Below, piece by piece: positions 14,343 to 19,421 of a stretch of 19,421 bases of DNA. A program made the translations under genes and the position numbers. The DNA is from an uncultured Microbacteriaceae bacterium (GTDB lineage: Bacteria > Actinomycetota > Actinomycetes > Actinomycetales > Microbacteriaceae), in the NCBI GenBank assembly GCA_946481135.1, contig CAMLMQ010000034.1:1-19421 (forward strand). Direction: 5' to 3'. Each line of letters begins with the position of its first letter. Positions within the stretch are counted from its first letter, which is position 1. Under the pieces are notes generated by a model. It saw only the letters and a program-made list of their open reading frames with translations, was not told the DNA's origin and made no database searches.

Positions 14343-15527
14343 ATGCGTTTCTCCCCCCTGGCCCCGGCGCTCGTCGCCGCGTCCGCCCTCGTCCTCGCCG
14401 GCTGCGCGCCGTCACCCGGCAGCGACGACTCGGGCGCCGACGGCAGCCCCGTGCCGGTCGCGATCATCACGTCGCAGACCGGTCCGCTCGCCGCCTACGG
14501 CGAGGCCTACCTCAACGGGTTCGAAGCCGGACTCGACTACGCCACCGACGGCACGGGCACCGTCGACGGCCGCGAACTCGACATCACCTACCTCGACGAC
14601 GCGGGCGACGCCGACAAGGCCGTCACGCTCGCCAAGGACGTCATCGGCAGCGGCACGCAGATCATCGCGGGCACCGCCTCGTCGGGCATCGCGCTCGCAC
14701 TCGCCGAGCAGGCCGAGCAGAACGAGATCCTCTACATCTCCGGTCCCGCGGCGGCCGACGCCGTCACGGGCGTCAACGAGTACACCTTCCGCTCGGGACG
14801 CCAGACCTACCAGGACGTCGCCACCTCGGGCACCTTCATCGGCGACCCCGCCGGACAGACCGTCGCCGTCTTCGCGCAGGACAACGCCTTCGGGCAGGGC
14901 AACGCGGCCGCCGTCGATGCGGTGCTCGGCGGCCAGGGCGCGACCGTCACGAGCGTCCTGGTTCCCGAGGACGCCACCGAGTTCACGCCGTTCGCGCAGC
15001 AGGTGCTCGCCACCGGGGCCGACCTCGTGTTCGTCGCCTGGGCCGGCGCGACGTCGGGCGCGATGTGGCAGGCCCTCAGCCAGCAGGGCGTCTTCGACGC
15101 GATGCCGGTCGTCACGGGTCTCGGCGACATCTCCACCTACGGCGCGTACGGTGCCGCGAGCGAAGACATCTCCTTCCTCTCGCACTACTTCGGCGGCGCC
15201 GCTGGCACCGAGGCCGAGGACGCCATGATCGCCTTCCTCGAAGCCGAGGGGCACGAGGCCGACCTGTTCTCGCCCGACGGCTTCACCGCCGCGCAGATGA
15301 TCGTGCAGGCGGTGCGTGACGGCGGCGACACCGTCGAGGGGATGATCGCGGCGCTCGAAGGGTGGACCTTCGACGGCGTCAAGGGCGAGCTCACGATCCG
15401 CGCCGACGACCACGCGCTCATCCAGCCGATGTTCCAGGCGCGCCTCGTCGCCGACGGCGACGGGTTCAGCCCCGAACTCGTGGACGTCGTCGACGCCGAC
15501 ACCGTCGCGCCCCCGGTCGCGGGCTGA
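14343..15527 (+). CDS. Branched-chain-amino-acid-type ABC transporter substrate-binding lipoprotein
   Basis: This 394-residue extracellular solute-binding lipoprotein resembles LivK (periplasmic-binding type I, Peripla_BP_6). The signal ends LVLAGC with lipidated Cys21, followed by an acidic/Gly/Ser linker. VAIITSQTGPLAAYGEAYLNG opens the first lobe, and alternating lobes with ILYISGPAA, VAVFAQDNAFGQG and VFVAWAGA follow, as in the family. It ends close to the usual pattern of the LivK fold. The ATG at 14343 has AGGAAGG at 14329-14335 as a good ribosome site, unlike several neighbours. It begins a five-gene transporter set and is divergent from a LysR regulator. LivK-type proteins bind amino acids, amides, urea, aromatic acids and other solutes. 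The linked dehydrogenase hints at a hydroxy-acid, which is inference. Confidence 0.9.
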   Translation: MRFSPLAPALVAASALVLAGCAPSPGSDDSGADGSPVPVAIITSQTGPLAAYGEAYLNGFEAGLDYATDGTGTVDGRELDITYLDDAGDADKAVTLAKDVIGSGTQIIAGTASSGIALALAEQAEQNEILYISGPAAADAVTGVNEYTFRSGRQTYQDVATSGTFIGDPAGQTVAVFAQDNAFGQGNAAAVDAVLGGQGATVTSVLVPEDATEFTPFAQQVLATGADLVFVAWAGATSGAMWQALSQQGVFDAMPVVTGLGDISTYGAYGAASEDISFLSHYFGGAAGTEAEDAMIAFLEAEGHEADLFSPDGFTAAQMIVQAVRDGGDTVEGMIAALEGWTFDGVKGELTIRADDHALIQPMFQARLVADGDGFSPELVDVVDADTVAPPVAG

Positions 15528-15545
15528 CCGGAGACGCCGCGCATC

Positions 15546-16304
15546 GTGACCGCTCCACCCATGCTCGCCGTCGAGCAGCTCTCCCTCCAGATCGGGGGCG
15601 CACGCATCATCGATGACGTGTCGCTCGCGGTGCCCGAGGGCGAGCTGCTCGGGGTGATCGGCCCCAACGGCGCCGGCAAGACGACCCTGTTCAACCTCGT
15701 GTCGGGGGTGATGCGCCCGACCGCGGGCCGCATCCGACTCGACGGCAAGGACGTCACCCACGCGGCGGTCGACGCGCGCGCACGCGCCGGGCTCGGGCGC
15801 AGCTTCCAGACGTCGAACCTGTTCGCCGGTCTCACGGTGCTCGAGAACGTGCGGCTCGCGGCGCAGGCCGTGCGCGGCGGATCCGCGTCGCCGTTCCGCT
15901 TCCCGCGCGAGACGGATGCCGGCACGCGGGTCGCGCGGGAACGGCTCGGCGACGTCGGGCTGACCCGTCTCGCCGACGCGACGGCGGGCGGGCTCTCACA
16001 CGGCGACAAGCGCAAGCTCGAGATCGCGATGCTGCTCGCGGCGGACCCGAAGGTGATCCTGCTCGACGAACCGATGGCGGGCGTGGGGTCGGGCGACGTG
16101 CCCGCCCTGGTCGAACTGATCCGCACCGTGCATCGAGAGCATGGGCGCACCGTGCTCATGGTCGAGCACCACATGGAGGTCGTGCTCGGCCTCGTCGACC
16201 GGGTCGCCGTCATGCACCACGGCCGACTGCTCGCGTGCGACAAGCCCGACGCGGTCATGGCCGATCCGACGGTGCAGAGCGCCTACCTCGGGGAGGCGAT
16301 GTGA
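15546..16304 (+). CDS. ABC transporter ATPase, LivG type
   Basis: This 252-residue cytoplasmic ATPase powers the importer together with its LivF-type partner. Walker A GPNGAGKTT sits at about 39-47, the Q-loop is in the GLGRSFQTSNLF stretch, and the signature is LSHGD at 150-154, the usual LivG variant of LSGGQ. Walker B is VILLDEP at 170-176, followed by MAGV and the H-loop VEHHMEVV. The GTG start at 15546 has GGAGA at 15530-15534 upstream; ATG 15561 is an alternative start, five codons shorter. It lies 18 bp after the binding-protein gene. Its stop overlaps the livF-type GTG start by four bases (GTGA), implying translational coupling. Confidence 0.93.
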   Translation: MTAPPMLAVEQLSLQIGGARIIDDVSLAVPEGELLGVIGPNGAGKTTLFNLVSGVMRPTAGRIRLDGKDVTHAAVDARARAGLGRSFQTSNLFAGLTVLENVRLAAQAVRGGSASPFRFPRETDAGTRVARERLGDVGLTRLADATAGGLSHGDKRKLEIAMLLAADPKVILLDEPMAGVGSGDVPALVELIRTVHREHGRTVLMVEHHMEVVLGLVDRVAVMHHGRLLACDKPDAVMADPTVQSAYLGEAM

Positions 16305-17008
16305 GCGCCGTCCTCACGGTGACCGGACTCGCCGCCGCGATCGGCAGCCAGCCCGTGCTCGAGCACGTCGACCTGGAGGTTCCCGCCGGGGCGGTCACCG
16401 CCATCCTCGGTCGCAACGGCGCAGGCAAGACGAGCACGCTCAAGGCGATCCTCGGGCTCGTGAACCGCACCGCGGGCACGGTCGAGCTCGCGGGGGAGCG
16501 CCTCGAGTCGCTCCCCACCCATCGCATCGTGCAGAGCGGGGTCGGCTACGTGCCCGAGGACCGCGAGGTGTTCGCCTCGCTCAGCGTCGCCGAGAACCTC
16601 CGGCTCGCCGAGCGCGACGCCCACCCGCGCCGCGAGCTCGTCGCCGACCTCTTCCCCGACATCGTCGCGCGCGGCGCCCAGCGCGCCGGCACGCTCTCGG
16701 GGGGACAGCAGCAGATGGTGTCGCTCGCCCGCGCCCTGCTCAACGAGAACAGGATCCTGCTCATCGACGAACCCACGAAGGGCCTCGCGCCGAAGCTCGT
16801 CACCGAGGTCTCCGACGCGCTCGCCCGGGCGGCACAGGTCGTGCCCATCCTGCTCGTCGAGCAGAACCTCCAGGTCGCGAAGCGGCTCGCGCAGACCGTC
16901 GTCGTCATCGAAGGCGGCCGCAGCGTGCACGCCGGCCCCGCTGCCGAGTTCTTCGCCGACGCCGCCCGCGTCGAGCGGCTGCTCGGCGTCCACGGAGGTG
17001 AGGGATGA
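16301..17008 (+). CDS. ABC transporter ATPase, LivF type
   Basis: This 235-residue second ATPase of the importer has Walker A GRNGAGKTS at about 37-45, signature TLSGGQQQ at 131-138, Walker B ILLIDEP at 152-158, and H-loop LLVEQN. The run GYVPEDREVFASLSVAENL is the characteristic LivF stretch. The GTG at 16301 was chosen because it overlaps the previous stop (GTGA) and starts right at the first beta strand; a longer upstream frame lies inside livG. GGGGAGG just before serves as ribosome site. Its own stop overlaps the next gene by four bases (ATGA). Confidence 0.93.
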   Translation: MSAVLTVTGLAAAIGSQPVLEHVDLEVPAGAVTAILGRNGAGKTSTLKAILGLVNRTAGTVELAGERLESLPTHRIVQSGVGYVPEDREVFASLSVAENLRLAERDAHPRRELVADLFPDIVARGAQRAGTLSGGQQQMVSLARALLNENRILLIDEPTKGLAPKLVTEVSDALARAAQVVPILLVEQNLQVAKRLAQTVVVIEGGRSVHAGPAAEFFADAARVERLLGVHGGEG

Positions 17009-17880
17009 GCACGATCGTGCTGTTGCTCGTCACCGGGCTCGGTCTCGGGGCGCTCTACTTCCTCGTCGCGTCGGGGCTGTCGCTCATCTACGGACTCATG
17101 GGGGTGCTCAACTTCGCGCACGGGTCGTTCCTCACCCTCGCCGCCTTCCTCGGCTGGCAGACGGCGCAGGCGCTCGGGGCCGACACGTGGGGCGCGCTGG
17201 TCGCGGCGATCCTCGTGGGTGCCGGCGCAGGTGCCGTCGTCGCGGCCGGCACGGAGTTCCTCCTCATCCGTCGGCTCTACGAGCGCCACATCGAACAGGT
17301 GCTCGTCACGGTCGGACTCGCCCTCGCCTCGGTCGCCCTCTTCGACGGGATCTGGGGCACCGACCCGCAGTTCATCCGGGGCCCCGCCTGGCTCGCCGAG
17401 ACGACCGAGCTGCTCGGGGCGCGCATCCCGAACAACCGGTTCCTGCTCATCGCGGTTGCCGTCGTCGTGCTGCTCGCGATCGTGCTGTTCCTGCGCTTCA
17501 CCCGCTACGGGCTGATCATCCGTGCCGGCGTCGAGAACCGGTCGATGGTGACCGCCCTCGGCGTCGACGTGCGCCGCGCCTTCACCCTCGTCTTCGCGAT
17601 CGGCGGGGCGGCGGCCGGCATCGGCGGGGTGCTCGCGTCGCACTACTTCGGCTACGTCTCGCCGCAACTCGGCGGGTCGCTGCTCATCTTCGCGTTCATC
17701 GTGACGGTGATCGGCGGGCTCGGGTCGTTGCCGGGGGCCGCCGTGGCGTCGGTGCTCGTCGCGGTGCTGCAGCAGTTCGCCAACTTCTATCTCGGTGGCA
17801 CGGGCGACCTCATGGTCGTGCTGCTGCTCGCGGTCGTGCTGCTCGTGCGCCCGCGCGGACTGTTCGGGAGGGTCGCATGA
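17005..17880 (+). CDS. Branched-chain-type ABC transporter permease, LivH type
   Basis: This 291-residue integral membrane permease forms one half of the importer channel with LivM. It starts with a hydrophobic helix (IVLLLVTGLGLGALYFLVASG) and shows about eight membrane segments. LIYGLMGVLNFAHGSFLTLAA at about 29-49 is the family hallmark (VLNFAHG). A cytoplasmic EAA-like loop lies near IRAGVENRSMVTALGVDVRRAF at about 170-191. The ATG overlaps the livF-type stop (ATGA), and a GGAGGTGAG tract precedes it as ribosome site. The stop overlaps livM (ATGA). Confidence 0.93.
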   Translation: MSTIVLLLVTGLGLGALYFLVASGLSLIYGLMGVLNFAHGSFLTLAAFLGWQTAQALGADTWGALVAAILVGAGAGAVVAAGTEFLLIRRLYERHIEQVLVTVGLALASVALFDGIWGTDPQFIRGPAWLAETTELLGARIPNNRFLLIAVAVVVLLAIVLFLRFTRYGLIIRAGVENRSMVTALGVDVRRAFTLVFAIGGAAAGIGGVLASHYFGYVSPQLGGSLLIFAFIVTVIGGLGSLPGAAVASVLVAVLQQFANFYLGGTGDLMVVLLLAVVLLVRPRGLFGRVA

Positions 17881-18962
17881 CCGCCATCCGCCGTCTCTGG
17901 GCGAAGCCGGTCGTCCGGTGGGTGCTCGCGGGGCTGCTCGTCGGCTTCGCCGCGACGCTCCCGCTCCTGAACCTCGTCGTGCCGGGGGTGTTGCCCGGTC
18001 CGACCTACACGCCGGGCACGCTGCAGATCCTCGCGCTCGCGCTCATCTTCGCGGCCCTCGCCCTGAGCTATCACGTGCTGTTCGGGGTCACCGGCCTGCT
18101 CTCGTTCGGCCATGCGCTGTACTTCGCGATCGGGGCCTACGGCTTGGGCATCGTGCTCGAACGCACCGGACTCGACCTGCTGCCGGCGATCGGACTCACC
18201 CTCGTCGCCGCGATCGCCGTCGCGGCGCTCCTCGGAGCGATCAGTCTGCGGGTGAGCGGCATCTCGTTCGCGATGGTGACGCTCGCGTTCGCGCAGGCCG
18301 GGTCGGTGCTCATCCGCCGCAACCCGGCGGTGACCGGGGGCGAGGAGGGGCTGAGCCTCGCGACCGACCGGGTGCCCGACTGGCTCGTCGGCGTCGTCGA
18401 CACGCGCAACCTGTACTGGCTCGCGCTCGCGGTGATCGTGGTGGTCTTCCTGGTCGTGCGCGGCTTCGAGCGGTCGCGGGCGGGTCACGTCGCCGCCGCG
18501 GTCCGCGAGAACGAGCTGCGCGTGCGCGTGCTCGGTCTGCCACCGTTCCGCGTCAAACTCGTCGCGTTCGTCGTCGGGTCGGTGCTCGCGGTCGTCACCG
18601 GGATGCTGTTCCTGCTGTTGCAGAGCGGCGTCACGCCCCGCGCGGTGTCGGCCGACTTCACGCTCACGATCCTCGTCATCGTCGTGCTCGGCGGCGTCGG
18701 GTCGCGCTGGGGAGCCGTGATCGGCGGAATCGTCTACACCCTGCTCGACCAGCGGCTCACCGCCCTCGCCGGCTCGGAGTGGATCGACGACCTTCCCGCC
18801 GTGCTGCGGATCCCGCTGTCGGAGCCGCTGTTCATCCTGGGGACGCTGTTCATCCTCGTCGTCCTGTTCCTGCCCGGCGGCATCGTCGGACTCGCCGGCC
18901 GGGTCGGTCGGCGCGGCACGACCCCGGACACCGCCCGCGACCGTCTCGAGGAGACCACATGA
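17877..18962 (+). CDS. Branched-chain-type ABC transporter permease, LivM type
   Basis: This 361-residue second permease of the importer channel begins with a basic N-terminus (MTAIRRLWAKPVVRWVLAG), then many hydrophobic helices. LLFGVTGLLSFGHALYFAIG, at about 75-90, is the LivM hallmark (SFGHA). The loop AVRENELRVRVLGLPPFRVK near residue 205-224 is the ATPase-docking region (E-N-E-x-R). The ATG at 17877 overlaps the livH-type stop; a much longer upstream frame runs through that gene and is not real. The last four bases overlap the short-chain dehydrogenase (ATGA), so the enzyme is translationally coupled to the transporter. Confidence 0.93.
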   Translation: MTAIRRLWAKPVVRWVLAGLLVGFAATLPLLNLVVPGVLPGPTYTPGTLQILALALIFAALALSYHVLFGVTGLLSFGHALYFAIGAYGLGIVLERTGLDLLPAIGLTLVAAIAVAALLGAISLRVSGISFAMVTLAFAQAGSVLIRRNPAVTGGEEGLSLATDRVPDWLVGVVDTRNLYWLALAVIVVVFLVVRGFERSRAGHVAAAVRENELRVRVLGLPPFRVKLVAFVVGSVLAVVTGMLFLLLQSGVTPRAVSADFTLTILVIVVLGGVGSRWGAVIGGIVYTLLDQRLTALAGSEWIDDLPAVLRIPLSEPLFILGTLFILVVLFLPGGIVGLAGRVGRRGTTPDTARDRLEETT

Positions 18963-19421
18963 CGCACGACCTCGCAGGGCGTCGAGCCCTCGTCACGGGA
19001 GCGGCGAGCGGCATCGGCGAAGCGGTCGCGCGGGAGCTCGCCGCGCGCGGCGCCCACGTCGTGGTCGCCGATCTCGACGCCGCCGCGGCGCGCCGGGTGG
19101 CGGACGAGCTCGGCGGCGAGGCCTGGGCGGTCGACCTCGCCGACCTCGACGCCCTCGCCTCCGCCGACGTGCGGGCCGACATCCTCGTCAACAACGCCGG
19201 CGTCCAGACGGTCAGCCCGATCGAGCAGTTCGATCCCGCGCGTTTTCGCATGATGATCGACCTCATGCTCACGGCGCCCTTCCTGCTCACCCGCGGCGTC
19301 CTGCCCGGGATGTACGCGACCGGGTGGGGGCGGATCGTCAACGTCTCCAGCGTCCACGGGCTGCGGGCGAGCCCGTACAAGGCCGCCTACGTCGCCGCGA
19401 AGCACGGACTCGAGGGCCTCT
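18959..19421 (+). CDS. Short-chain dehydrogenase, probably 3-hydroxybutyrate dehydrogenase (3' end outside window)
   Basis: The first 154 residues of an NAD-dependent short-chain dehydrogenase run off the window. ATG 18959 overlaps the permease stop. The nucleotide motif TGAASGIG is at 13-20, NNAG at 78-81, and catalytic Ser131, Tyr144 and Lys148 are present. Gln83 (NNAGVQ), His133 (SSVHG) and Lys141 (SPYK) occupy the positions that in Pseudomonas fragi 3-hydroxybutyrate dehydrogenase (Gln94, His144, Lys152) hold the substrate carboxylate; the offset of 11 is constant for all six catalytic and binding residues. This makes (R)-3-hydroxybutyrate to acetoacetate the most likely reaction. The remaining substrate residues lie outside the window. 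Another short hydroxy-acid is possible. Confidence 0.85.
   Translation, partial: MTHDLAGRRALVTGAASGIGEAVARELAARGAHVVVADLDAAAARRVADELGGEAWAVDLADLDALASADVRADILVNNAGVQTVSPIEQFDPARFRMMIDLMLTAPFLLTRGVLPGMYATGWGRIVNVSSVHGLRASPYKAAYVAAKHGLEGL

Noticed and set aside
14027..15319. 430-codon plus-strand frame across the LysR/livK junction
   Set aside because: It crosses the LysR start, the operator and livK in a different frame and is composed of Arg/Gly/His-rich filler with no motif.
16998..17876. Upstream extension of the livM frame
   Set aside because: It lies in another frame of livH and is Arg-rich with no membrane helices. ATG 17877 overlaps the livH stop as expected.
1..19421. Apparent excess of GGATGC/GCATCC across many genes
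   Set aside because: A rough count by eye suggested about twice the chance expectation, but most sites are Asp-Ala or similar codon pairs. The count is not reliable without computation on the whole genome.
1..19421. Search for tRNA genes, CRISPR arrays, insertion sequences, phage or toxin-antitoxin genes
   Set aside because: No cloverleaf, regular direct repeat, transposase motif or small toxin-like gene pair was seen. Composition is even throughout, with no sign of recent transfer.

Overview
The window is high-GC (about 70% by eye), densely coding DNA. Third-position G/C bias is strong, GTG starts are frequent, and several genes appear to have a TAnnnT -10 box placed for leaderless transcription. 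Together with an actinobacterial-type dxr/site-2-protease neighbourhood and a Hanks-type membrane Ser/Thr kinase, this points to an actinobacterium. A member of Microbacteriaceae or a relative is my best guess, by inference rather than by a database match. No rRNA, tRNA, CRISPR, insertion sequence or phage gene was seen. No gene-free stretch exceeds 300 bases; the largest gaps are about 135 bp (11850-11984) and 116 bp (14227-14342).

Region 1 (1-3337, +): the end of potA, then potB and potC. These are the ATPase and both permeases of a PotABCD-type spermidine/putrescine importer, joined by TGATG stop/start overlaps. The binding protein PotD is not in the window. A zinc-free quinone-oxidoreductase-like enzyme follows and ends at a hairpin facing the next, convergent unit.

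Region 2 (3363-7598): two full-length class-III aminotransferases of the GabT type on the minus strand. Between them lie an OsmC-family peroxiredoxin-like gene (+) and an uncharacterised membrane-anchored HExxH protein with a long helical tail (-). The HExxH gene is translationally coupled to the second gabT. Polyamine import upstream and 4-aminobutyrate transamination here fit putrescine/GABA use, although the semialdehyde dehydrogenases are not visible.

Region 3 (7649-13319): two tandem FKBP-domain lipoproteins run into dxr (ispC, MEP isoprenoid pathway). A membrane Ser/Thr kinase follows on the opposite strand. It is divergent from a Rip1/RseP-like site-2 protease. The kinase sits between dxr and rip, which are adjacent in mycobacteria, and ispG does not follow rip here.

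Region 4 (13309-19421): a LysR-type regulator is divergent from a tightly overlapping operon encoding a branched-chain-amino-acid-type ABC importer (order K-G-F-H-M). The operon runs by an ATGA overlap into a short-chain dehydrogenase cut by the window end. That enzyme carries the substrate-binding Gln, His and Lys typical of 3-hydroxybutyrate dehydrogenase, which suggests that the importer carries a hydroxy-acid rather than branched-chain amino acids. A 16-bp palindrome next to the regulator start is a likely operator.
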